Assembly (NCBI GenBank): GCA_043228905.1
Contig: JBHGNT010000008.1
Coordinates: forward strand, 1,984,001 to 2,048,000
Source of the DNA: Azolla caroliniana
Lineage: Eukaryota > Polypodiophyta
Reading direction: 5' to 3'
Length of the DNA: 64,000 nt
Shown here: positions 45,404 through 57,000 of the stretch, piece by piece
Position numbering within the stretch: the stretch's first letter is position 1
How the letters are laid out: each line of letters opens with the position of its first letter
Program-made: the position numbers and the translations under genes
The notes under the pieces: model-generated
What the model was told of the DNA's origin: nothing
Database searches by the model: none
Seen by the model: the letters and a program-made list of their open reading frames with translations, nothing else

Positions 45404-45722
45404 ATATTTTATTCAAAGCAAATGATACTGTATGTATGTATATATATGCTATTCAAAGCAAATGATACTGTATGTATGTATGTATGTATATGCTATTCAA
45501 AGCAAATGATAACCATTGAAAGATTTGAACCCATGCGAATGTATGTATATGCTATTCAAAGCAAATGATAACCATTGAAAGATTTGAACCCATGCGAATG
45601 TATGTATATGCTATTCAAAGCAAATGATAACCATTGAAAGATTTGAACCCATGCGAATGTATGTATATGCTATTCAAAGCAAATGATAACCATTGAAAGA
45701 TTTGAACCCATGCGAATCCAGG
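45404..45722. repeat. tandem array of 43- then 59-bp units containing a tRNA-like B box
   Basis: TGCTATTCAAAGCAAATGAT (or a close form) occurs at about 45403, 45448, 45491, 45550, 45609 and 45668. Steps are about 43 bp first and 59 bp in the last three. The 59-bp units add AACCATTGAAAGATTTGAAC and CCATGCGAATG. On the - strand this reads GGGTTCAAATC, a pol III B-box-like sequence. The last unit runs on into a longer tRNA-like segment. Confidence 0.9.
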
Positions 45723-45835
45723 ACTACAACGTTATAACCCGAATGCACTAAAAAAGATGATGGTTACTAACAACCCATAATACATACATATCCATTACCT
45801 TCTTTCCTTCTTGAAATTGTTATAAATACAAAAAG

Positions 45836-45885
45836 ATGTTATGGCGAGATTTGAACTCAAGCTACGGCCAAGGCTAACACATAAA
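45836..45885 (-). repeat. tRNA-like SINE relic
   Basis: On the - strand GTGTTAGCCTTGGCCGTAGC precedes TTGAGTTCAAATCTCG, which fits A- and B-box spacing and sequence. It is decayed. Confidence 0.4.
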
Positions 45886-46115
45886 TATTTGCTTGATCCA
45901 TACATATATCTATTATCTTAGTACTACATACATATATACATATATATAGTGTCTCTAAAGTAAACGTGGTCGCCACAACGAAAGAGTGAAAAGTTTAAAC
46001 CTTTTCAGCCCAGCCACTGTAAAAAAATATTGGAAAAAGGCATTGATCTCGAACGTGTTTGATTTAATTCCTCGAATACCCCTATGTTTTTTTTTTTGTT
46101 TTTTTTTAGTATATA

Positions 46116-46310
46116 TGGGCTAATGTTTTGACGGTCAAGTATGTGGGATGATTCGATGATCGATTATAATGTTCCAGTTCATCTCCGCTTGGCAATAGCC
46201 CATATAATTGATCATCGAATGAAGCCCATTGATCATGGATATGATCAACATGATGCAATCACGGATCATTGATATAGCCCATATAACTTGACCATCAAAA
46301 CATTAGCCCA
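46116..46310. mobile_element. MITE-like foldback element, 195 bp
   Basis: The left end TGGGCTAATGTTTTGACGGT CAAGT is matched, inverted, by the right end. The reverse complement of 46276-46310 begins TGGGCTAATGTTTTGATGGT CAAGT and continues TATATGGGCTAT. The imperfect terminal inverted repeats are about 35 bp. The interior is AT-rich with several ATGATC/GATCAT motifs and no coding capacity. A target-site duplication is not obvious, so the superfamily is undetermined. Confidence 0.72.
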
Positions 46311-46412
46311 AGTAAAAATCGGGGGGGTCAAAACACGCTAACACAATGCCATATCAGGAAAGACAACGGAGAATAAGAGAAATCGGTGCCTTCACGGGCG
46401 AAAAAAATCGGC

Positions 46413-46468
46413 TAGAATTTTTTGTCATAATAAGATAGACTAGAATTTTTTGTCATAATAAGATAGAC
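46413..46468. repeat. 28-bp perfect tandem duplication
   Basis: TAGAATTTTTTGTCATAATA-agatagac occurs twice in immediate succession (46413-46440 and 46441-46468). Confidence 0.95.
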
Positions 46469-46483
46469 GGTGCGCAAAAAGGG

Positions 46484-46512
46484 TCGTAGCGAGATTCGAA
46501 CTCATGGTCTAT
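46484..46512 (-). repeat. tRNA-like B-box relic
   Basis: On the - strand ATGAGTTCGAATCTCGCTAC fits the consensus B box and its flank well. The region where an A box should lie is replaced by TATG/ATC microsatellites. Confidence 0.4.
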
Positions 46513-46878
46513 GTATGTATGTATCAGAATGATGATGATTATGATGATGATAAAGCTATGTATGGTAGGATCCATTGATTCTGAAGAAGCAGATAAGACA
46601 GTGTATGTCCACCACAGATCATCATCATCATCATCATCATCACCATCACCATCATCATCTGAAGAAGAGGAGGAAGAAGAAGAAGAAGAAGAGCAAAAGG
46701 AAGGAAAAAGAAGGAAGAAGGTTTTGTAGGTTACAGAGTTTTGGCCCACCTGCAAGGAAGTGATTCGTGAAAGGAAAGCAGAGACTTGAGAAGAAGAAAG
46801 AAAAAAAAGTAGTCCTAATCTCTTGAGTCTTGTGGGCGATATAGAAACAGGAGAGAAAGGAAGGGCTTTCTTGCACCA

Positions 46879-49153
46879 ATGGCTTCCTTTACTTCTTCTG
46901 CTACCATGGCTTCTGCAGGGTTCTCGTCCGCCATTTCTCCTCCTAACAGAGAGAGCCTCTCTTCTCTTAACTTCAGGAGGAATTCTTTCTCTCGCAACCT
47001 TTCGTTCTCGCCCCTCTCTGTTCGCTCTCCAGGTATGTTCTTTCTCATCATCTTTGAATGCTTGTTTTGTATATTATAGTTCTAACATTTTGCCCAAATA
47101 TCAATATACTTAGCAGATTCATTTTATCTGCATCATATTGCAACATTGCTCACATATCAACATTTTATGTCGTTCATCCTGTGTAAATCAATTTTTAACA
47201 TCGCCTATGTTCCAGCGTTTTAAGCTGATTCATTTACTGCAGATCAGCATGATCATAAACATTCTGACTACATAACACCATTTAAGCTTATACATTCTGT
47301 GTGCATCATAAATTGAACATTGTCCATGTGTCAACCTTTTAAGGTGATTGATTCCATTTGATGCGAAACACTATCATGTTATGTGAATCCATATAAATAA
47401 TGCAGGTAAACCAATACTCTTGTGAATGTGTTTGTGAAAACTGCACATGTGTTATGTGAACTTATCTGTTGATGTCATAATAAGCTTTTAAATTTTCCCT
47501 CTTATTTCTTCAAAACATCAGGATATCATGCAAAGCTGCATCCATCCATGCTGCAAATGCATGTAGTAGTTTGCTCTTATATATGTACTTTTCTTTGAGA
47601 CATATCATTAGATTATGTGAGTGATATCCATTATCGTGTCAACAAATTGAATTCGTAGTAAGCTCTTAGATATTCACTCTAGCTGACTTAATGCCAATAG
47701 TCATGAACACAATGTAGAAAGTCTATTGGCGGAATTGCAAGAAGGCGTCAGTCAGAATTAGTGCATTCACATATAATATAAGGGGATTCAACTTTCCCAT
47801 CCTTATCCTTTACTTTGATCTCTTTATGCTCGGATTTTCTTGTATGCAATCTATAAGCAATGGTATTCTACGAGTGAATTTCTATCTAACTAAGCATGGT
47901 GCCTATCCTCTTGTAAATAAAAAAAGCTTCCTATGAAATATAATTTAGTATCTTGATTTCGATGTCACAGTGAAGAATTTCTGTTTTTGGTGAGAAGAAT
48001 AAAGTTATATGCTGACTATGATTCATTTTTCTGATAAAGTGAACGGTGGAAGCTCTCGAATTGTTGCCATGGCTTCTGGAGATACCTCTGACCCATCAGA
48101 AACAGTGCAAGAATTGCTCAAGCCTATCCAAGAAACTGTGAGTATATACTATATAGCATATGAAAGTTTAATCTTATTCTTTAGATGACCTGGAGTTTGT
48201 TAGCAACTTATTGAGATTATTTCAGTGTTTTATTTTTATCATGGCTTCTTTTTTATCATTATCTTTTTCTTCAGTGGGATAAGACAGATGATAAACTTGC
48301 AATTGGAGCCCTTGGTTTTGCAGCATTGATTGCGCTTTGGTCATCTACAGGACTTATCAGTGTAAGTCTGCGAAATTATAGATCAATAAATTTTGTGTAT
48401 GTTTTTTGGGTTGACTTTAGTCAATGAGGTATCATCATAATTATGGACATGCTTATTCTGTAATCTATATATATTATATGGTTGTGGGCTAATGGCATTG
48501 CCTTTAAAGGGCAATGATATTGTTGAACAAATGCCCATGTCATTGTTGCAAAGCCATTGACAAACTTCTTATTTACATGATCTCTAAACAAAACTGTGAA
48601 TTTATCACCCAAAACCTTTGCTCAAGACTCGACCTCGCAACCTTTAGGTTGCAGATTATAGTACTGCACCATCTTATTTGGATGTTTGAAATTTGATTGC
48701 CTCAGCAATAAACTATGATGCATAAAGACTTTGTAATAAGTTATAGCTTGTCAATAAACTACTTATTTTCTTGTTGATAAAATGCAGGCAATTGATAAGC
48801 TGCCTTTACTCCCGAGCCTCTTTGAGTTGATCGGTATCATTTTCTCAGGAGTAAGTAACTCTTTTTAATTGCCTCATAATTCATTTTTTGGACTTCTTAA
48901 TTCCAATAACCTTATTAATGATATTTAACTCTAAAATCTTTTTAATGTATAGTGGTTCATTTATCGGTACTTGCTCTTCAAGCCAGATAGGTCAGCTTCA
49001 TTGTATTTATTTATGTTTTGATTGTGATATGCTTCAGCAGATAAAGCAAACTTATTTAGTAGTTGTGGTTTTTGCTGTAGGGAGGAGCTAGTGAAGAATA
49101 TTGAATGTACATTGGGAAAAGTTACAGGAAATGAAAGCAGTGCAGACAATTGA
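46879..49153 (+). CDS. CURT1A: protein CURVATURE THYLAKOID 1A, plastid
   Basis: Exons 46879-47032, 48040-48137, 48275-48361, 48788-48850, 48953-48990 and 49081-49153 keep phase and give 170 aa (about 164 in Arabidopsis). CURT1 proteins sit in grana margins and bend thylakoid membranes by oligomerising. Residues 1 to about 65 are Ser/Arg/Asn-rich without acidic clusters (a transit peptide). The mature part has an amphipathic helix (ETVQELLKPIQETWDK) and two membrane segments (LAIGALGFAALIALWSSTGL and LPLLPSLFELIGIIFSGWF). The stromal end is YRYLLFKPDREELVKNIECT, as in the CAAD/CURT1 domain. The first ATG (46879) is used because the second in-frame Met (residue 10) would shorten the transit peptide. 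The gene appears intact. Confidence 0.95.
48598..48692 (-). repeat. tRNA-like SINE relic in CURT1A intron 3
   Basis: On the - strand GATGGTGCAGTACTATAATC (A-box-like) is followed by GCGAGGTCGAGTCTTGAGC (B-box-like) at the usual spacing. It lies in the intron between 48361 and 48788. Confidence 0.4.
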
Positions 49154-51038
49154 ATGGCATACAACGTATGTCTTTGTTCTCTGCTCTGCATTTGAACATA
49201 CCTTGTAATTACTGAGACTGACGAAATTCAGTAATCAAAAAGCCCAAAGCATGAAATGAATTTCAAACTATCATGAAGTTGCAATTGCTAGAGTTTGTAA
49301 TATGGTCTACTTTAAGCCATTTCACAGAAGGTTACGGTAGATCGATTCTCTAGTTTGATTCAGTTACCTTTCTTTGGACTATATCTTAAAAGCTCTGGCT
49401 TATTGATCTTGACAACTGGGTTGAATTCGTGTGCTGATCATTGCTCTATCGAAAGATATGAAGTAATAGATTAGGGTTAAGCAAATAAACATTTATATAA
49501 CAATTACATCACTAAAGTGATAGATTGGGGTAAATAAATACTTATATAGTAATTACATCTCACTGTACTAAAATCCTTCCATACCTATCTCAGGAGGAGC
49601 TCATGTCTCCTCTGCCAAGAGAACTCAATCAGAATAAGGGGGGGTGTCTTGTACAATCAATAATCAGACATATTTGTGTTAAAATACTAGACTCATGCTT
49701 GTATATTGTGAACATCGTGCCATTTAATTTGATTTCTGATTATCATGCCTTAAGGTGTTAAAATAAAGAGGGGGGGGGGGGGTGTACAATCAATAATCAG
49801 CATATTTATGTTAAAATACTATACTCATGCTTATATATTGTATACATGATGCCATTTAATTTGATTTCTGATTATCATTCCTTAAAAGTGGGGGGCTATT
49901 GTACAATCAATAATCAGCATATTTATGTTAAAATACTAGACTAATGCTTATATATTGTATACGTCATGCCATTTAATTTGATTTCTGATTATGATTTCTT
50001 AAAGGTGGGGGGGTATTGTACAATCAATAATCAGCATATTTATGTTAAAATACTAGACTCGTGCTTATATATTGTATACATCATGCCATTTAATTTGATT
50101 TCTGATTATCATTCCTTGGTGTTAAAATAAGGGGGGTTATTGTACAATAAATAATCAGCATATTTTATGTTAAAATACTAGACTCATGCTTGTATATTGT
50201 GAAAATGCATGCTTAGGTGTTTAGTATACATGCCTATATATTGTATACATGATATGCCATTTAATTTATTTCTGATTATCATTCCTTAAGTCTCCACACC
50301 ATTTCTTGAAAGACTCCAGTAGTTAGACAATGCATGCTTAGGTGTTTAGTTCTAAAGAGGATGAATTGGTGAGTATGCACAATCTCTTAAGGGCTCTCAC
50401 ATCTTAGGTGTCATGCCTGTGTGGAAGTTTCACTTGTGCAAGGTGCTTCTGATAAGTATGAGATTGTAGGACAGCAAAACTAAAATATGCAATGTGACAT
50501 AAGGCAGTATGTGATGACTCGCTCTAGATCATTCCAAACATTCTTACGAGCATGCTATGGTGAACCATCCACACTAAGCATGTCAATAATTTGCATGATT
50601 AGGTCTAAATAACTCACAATATTATGCCTAATCTTTGAACCAATATGCTATAACTTTCTCTAGATCTATCAAAACTTTCTTAACCATGATATAGTGAACA
50701 ACTTTTTGCAATAAGTTCCAGAATTTTCTTGTATACATGAACCTTGTATATAACAGATAAATCCCATTGAAATGAGGATGCTAAATAAAGCCTTTCTAGT
50801 GGAAAACAGAATTTCCACATTTATTGTACTCTTCAAAAATAATTCTTAAAATATAGCAATATGCACGAGCAATGCACAAGTTCATTAAGTGTTCTCAAAA
50901 CCCTTTCAAAGATGATCTATCAAAGTACCTTTTCTCAAAGGAATCATCTCTCTTTTTTATTGTTTTTATTGGAATCAAGTTTGGTAATAAAAAGCGAAGT
51001 CAATACGAAAGAGTCCAGAGATCTCATGGGAGCTCTTC
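49154..51038. other. convergent intergenic region between CURT1A and PPDK
   Basis: No gene is seen. It contains the 117-133-bp array at 49651-50290. The region from about 50840 to 51038 is the likely 3' UTR of PPDK on the - strand. A diverged direct repeat pair (51115-51250 and 51250-51390) lies just inside PPDK's last intron. Confidence 0.5.
49651..50290. repeat. five-copy array of about 117-133 bp with G-runs at unit borders
   Basis: Units start GTACAATCAATAATCAG at 49651, 49784, 49901, 50018 and 50142 (steps 133, 117, 117, 124). Each runs through gcatatttatgttaaaatac, tagactcatgcttatatatt, catgccatttaatttgattt and ctgattatcattccttaa. Each ends in a G-run of 5 to 12. A partial sixth copy ends at about 50290. 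Confidence 0.95.
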
Positions 51039-54000
51039 TTATTTTTTTATTGCTGCTTGAGCTGCAGCTAGTCTTGCAATTGGTACTCTGAATAAACGTG
51101 AGCATAAAAAAACAAAGAATTTAGAAACATGTGGTAACCAACATCGCATTAGAAAGAACTTTAGCAAAACAGAACACAAGCTATAATATATTAAAATAAA
51201 CTTTTCACTACAAAATAACAAACAGGAATTTAGCAACAGGCAATAAACATCAAACATGTGATAACCAACATCACACTAGAAAGAACTTTAGCAAAATAGA
51301 ACACAAGCTATAATATATTAAAATCAACTTTTCACTACAAAATAACAAACAGGAATTTAGCAACAGGCAATAAACATCAATATCCAATATACTACAATTA
51401 GCTTCTCTCAATACAAATCTAAATTGTGTACATTACACAATTGCACATGCACAAAAACAACAAAGATTTAGCAACATATAATAAACATCATATCAACCTT
51501 TGCAAAGAGAACCTAATGATAATATGACAATTAGTTTTCACAATTGTAATATACTATAATTAACTTTTTGCAGTATAAACTTAAATAGAACCTAAATGAT
51601 AATACTACAATTAGCTTTCACGAAGTAAAATACTATGATTAGTTTTCGCAATCCAAACCTAACACAGTATATTACAATTAGTTTTCACAACAGAAACCAA
51701 AATGGTGACACGCATACTACAATTAACTTCACAATAAAAACCCTAAAGGATGAACACTGGCATTGTTACAAATATTATATATCACAATCTTTAGCAACAC
51801 AAACCTGAAAGGTGAACAAGAGACGTAATCAAGACCAACTTTAGAAAAGAACTCGACTGACGAAGGTTCACCACCTTGCTCTCCACAAACTCCAACCTAT
51901 AGTTGTAAATATTATTATTCGTGAATAGAATCTTTCAAAGTGTATAACCAGATCGAATATATCTCAGAAGCTTTTAGATAGAATGGACCAAATCTAATGA
52001 ATTACAATTCAACGGTGTTACCTTAAGTGTAGGCTTAGTTTTTCTACCCCTTTCTGTTGCCACTTTAATAAGCTCTCCAACACCCTTTTGATCGAGTACC
52101 TAGATTTCAATAAGACGAAAATATGTTCTCATCAAAATTGCAGCATAAGTGCAAATCTGAACCTTAAGCACTAAGCACACCTAAATCACAGCAGATGAAA
52201 CTCAAGACATGTTTGAGAATAATAACAAATGTTTTACCTCGAATGGATCATTTTGAAGAATTCCCTGAGCCAAATAGATTGGTAAGAACTTGCTTACATC
52301 GTCTCTGCTGTACCCAAATGTCATCTGTGTGAGATCGTTGGTTCCAAATGAAAAGAAGTCTGCATGCTCAGCAATCTGCGATGTTTAACAAGTATATCAT
52401 GCCTTGTAGAATGATGGATGGTAGTAATAGATGCAAATAATGCTAAGGAAAATCATTGAAAGATGAGGTTTAGTGGAAAATTATTTGTTGAAGAAACTGT
52501 GCACCTGATCAGCTACCAATGCCGCACGTGGTATCTCTATCATAGTCCCAACTTTGTAATCCAAGATCGTTCCAGTCTCTCCAAAAACTTCAGCTGCTAC
52601 TTTATGAATGGCAGTAACTTGGTGATCCAACTCCTGAAGAAGAGACAATATGATGACCCAATAAATAAATGGATCTGAAGAAAACAATGTCTACGATGGC
52701 CCAGGAAAAATGGTGATATATGAACTGTATCCCCATATCGAGAATCTGGTATGGATATTGGCAATAATACTAACAATTATTCACACATTTTTGATACGCT
52801 AAAAGCATGCAACTAGTTCAGCAATCAGGTGTCCAGTTATTGGTATTCCAAGACAGTAACTTCTGTTTCTGGAGAGGAGTAAGTCAATAGAGTGGCTAAT
52901 GCTTCTTATAGATAATTCCATACTATACTGAATATGTGGAGCCCTATTGCCACAATTCCCTTCACTGTTCCGGAGAATGTGAAGTATGGTTCTCGAGGTA
53001 TTTTTTGCATGAAAAAAACATTAAAAATAGAATAAACGAATGGTTCATTAACCCAAGGACAACATTCATTAAAAATAGAATAAACAAATGGTTCATTAAC
53101 TCAAGGACAACATTTTAAGGTCCTTTTACATAATTATCCCTAAGGCAAAGTTCTCGAGATATTTTTTGCATGAAAAAAACATTAAAAATAGAATAAACAA
53201 ATGGTTCATTAACCCAAGGACAACATTTTAAGGTACTTTTACATAATTATCCCTAAGGCAAGAATCTTAGTTAAAGCAGCAACAGCAAAAATATGATCTG
53301 TGGTTATTATATACCTGTGGCGTGCCAACTAGAGGAACCATGACTTCTGGAAAAACCTTAATCTGTTGATTGTGCATATTAACTGCAGCCTCAAAAATTG
53401 CCCGCGCTTGCATATAGGTAAGCTCTGGATACGAAATTCCCAGCCTTCATACAAAGAAGAAACAAACAAATCAACAAGAAAAGAAGGTGAAGTTACAATA
53501 ATTGAGCATTTTCACGTTACCCTCAATTCATTGTAAACGTACTAACAATTTTTATGCACTCATTTACTTAATGATGTTAATGTTACATTCAGCCTCATAT
53601 TACACGACAATGTTCATGTTTATACAAATGATGCAGCTATTTACAGCACAAAAAACAATGTTTCGTGATTTACCTGCAACCTCGGAATCCCAACATAGGA
53701 TTTACTTCTGATAATTTCTCAACTCGGGCAAGTACTTCCTCTTCACTCACCCCAGTATCTTTAGCCAATTCTGTGACGATCTCTTCAATATCACCATCTG
53801 GTAAGAACTCATGGAGAGGTGGATCCAACAGGCGAATTGTCACAGGGAGGCCTGAAATAAAATGTGTAATCAAAAGATAATTTCCACATTTCAGCTTAGT
53901 TTTTTCAGCTGCAATTAATATAAAAAAACGATGATTACCATTCATTGCCCGGAAAATGCCTTCAAAATCTGACCGCTGATATGGTAATAGCTTTGCGAGT

Positions 54001-57000
54001 TGCACCTTCCTTTCTGTAGTATCAGATGCCATGATCATCTGCCTTACCGCTTTTATACGTTCATCCGATGCAAAGAACTGATGAACCAGAAGTATGAAGT
54101 TAAAACAACAAAGAAAAATTATGAATATTCAAAAAATATGACTTGGCGATGACAATTTTTCTATAAATACGTGATAAAAGATTGCTTAAAGAAGATCATG
54201 TGATCAGCTAAAGCCACTTAAGACAAAGCATTTCTGAGGTAATTCATCTAGGAAGGAAATTGCGCATTTCTGAGCTAGAATCGTTCAAGAAAGAGATGGT
54301 TCTGCATAATTATGAAATTTGATTTTACCATGTGCTCAGTTCTGCAAAGCCCAATACCCTCTGCCCCATTCTTCCTTGCATTTATGGCATCCTCAGGAGT
54401 ATCTGCATTCGCCATGACCTGAGGTTCACAAGTTGAAATAAATATTTTAAGCCAACGAAAGGCAGATCATATCTAGTGACTAGATTAGGTAGATTCCATA
54501 TATACAGATCGAGTATCTAGTGCCTACATTACTTAGATTCCATAAGGTTAAAACAGTGTAGATTTGAGTATCTAGAGCCTACATTACATAGATTCCACTG
54601 ATTTGAGTTTCTAAATACTACACATGCAGATCTCATAGATCATTAAGCATATCTAGTATCTATGAATAAATGGTAACGCATATTCCACAGATCAAAATCT
54701 TTTCCTAACTACATATAAATGCATAGCAGATAATGGACCTTGAGCTCTCGAAATTTGTCAACCCATTTCATGAATTCCCCCAAGTCCCCACTCATAGCAG
54801 GTTGAACCATGGGCTGCTTTCCCAAGATAACCTCTCCAGTGCTCCCATTCAATGAAATCCAGTCTCCTTCTCTCAGGACCCGATCATCAACTGTCAATGT
54901 CTGCAAATAAGGCAGGCATGTATGTCATAATTGATATTGACTCAGAATAACACAAAAAGAAGGATAAATAACATGGAAAACCAACAAGGCATTGGGTGTT
55001 CTCTTATTAAACCTTATTCTGTGTTCTCTCTTCAAACTGTATGGAACTTGATCATACCATGCAAAAAAAAATTGACATCCACTCAAAAAACAGCAGTAAT
55101 ACATGACATTCATCATAGCATGCAGCCAAAAATGTGTGATATTCACTCAAATAACAACAGGAAACAAGGAATCAAAATAATGTGCAAAATCCAAATCCAT
55201 CATGACACATACCCTCTTAACTTGCTATTTATGAAAGGATGCTTTAGGATCATGTTAATTGCGATCATTCACTCTCTTAATTTAATATATCTTAACAAAA
55301 GAAAAGCTTCATATGCTTCACATACCATAGAACAAAAAATGTGTGACTCAAAAAACAACAGGGAAACAAGAAATGACAATAAAGTGCAAAATCCAAATCC
55401 ATCATAACACATACCCTCTTAACTTGCTATTTATAAAAAGGATGCTTTAGGGATGCATGTTAATTGTGATTATTCACTCTTAATTTAATATATCTACGAA
55501 AAGAAAAGCCTCATACGCTTCATTGCCACTTTATAAATCACTATTACAAAACGTGATTTACCTTGTTCAAATCATTTACACGAATTTCGGAGCAACCTGA
55601 AACACAGCACTTGCCCCAGCCCCGTGCGACAACAGCCGCATGAGAAGTCATCCCTCCCCTTGCTGTAAGTATACCTTGTGCAGCATGCATGCCACCAACA
55701 TCTTCTGGACTGGTCTCATTCCTGACCTGGAAAAAACACAATATTATTTTTCATGTAATGCTTAAAACAATATATTTAAAATCCAAAGAGTGCAACCAGA
55801 CTATGACTAAATTTAACTAGTTGCAAGATAGGTGTCATACGAGTATAACATGTCTTCCTTGAGCATGTGCAGCTTCTGCATCTTCAGGGTTGAATACAAT
55901 CTGACCTACAGCAGCTCCAGGTGATGCAGGCAACCCAGTAGCAATAACACTGGGCCTATAAGTCGAAGGATCTTCAAACTGCAGGCATCATCAAATTTGA
56001 TTATTACTGCCACTAGCATGGTCTCATTATTCTATATATTATAAAGTTAAACGTCATGGCACCATTATCCCATAGCTTTTAAGATTCGCATGACACTATT
56101 ACAATATAGATTACAACTTTAGCATTGGGATAAATGCATCATTATCCCATGGAATAGACGAACAAACCCACAGAATATTAGCACAGGAAAAGAGAAGAAA
56201 AATGAACCTGGGGATGTAGCAATTGGTCTAAATGTTGAGGTTCCACCATTTTTATGGCACCTTTAGGTTCCACAAGCCCTTCACCCACCATATCCACTGC
56301 AATTTTCACAGCGCCTGCACCAGTTCTCTTTCCAGTGCGGCATTGCAACATCCAAAGCCGACCCTCCTGTACAGTAAACTCGATGTCCTGCATATTCATC
56401 AGAACAAATCTAAGCAAACACATCAATCCAAAACAAGAAAAATATTGAACCATAAATGATATGGTAACCATCATAATGTAGAATAACGTTTAAACCACAA
56501 GCAATGAAAAAGTTAAAGTAACATTTAAACATTACCATAATCACATATTCAGCAGAATAAGAGTATTTTTGTGAGGCTTTGACGGTTACTATAGGTATGG
56601 TGCACAATCAAACTACGAAAAACAAATCACATTGTAGACACTCTAGTGGTTTTAAGAATTAGAATTCATTCTTACTATGTGCTATGAAAAAACTATGCAC
56701 AATGCTTGATCACATAAAATCTCATGTTATCCACTAATTGCTGATGTCGAGATCTCATACTGTGCTTGATCACATAAGATAGTTAAAATCTTACCATCAT
56801 GTCCTGGTAGTGCTTCTCAAGAATTTCACAGTTCTCAACCAGCTCATCATAAGCTTCAGGCATCGCACCTTTCATAGCATCAAGATCCAGTGGCGTTCGG
56901 ATGCCCGCGACAACATCTTCACCCTACAGAAGGATAAAAAGAAATGAAAAAGTTTCCCACAAAACTCGAACGCACAAATGATAATGCTGCAACTAGACAA

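Larger units (their letters stand above)
45161..46878. other. repeat-rich intergenic region upstream of CURT1A
   Basis: No gene is seen. It holds a GA tract, a 59-bp tandem array with SINE-like B boxes, further tRNA-like relics, a MITE-like foldback, a 28-bp duplication, an (ATC)n run at about 46618-46655 and a (GAA)n run at about 46660-46692. The CURT1A leader follows. Confidence 0.5.

Noticed and set aside
46453-46763. Asp/Ser/His-rich frames upstream of CURT1A
   Set aside because: Translations of (ATC)n and (GAA)n microsatellites.
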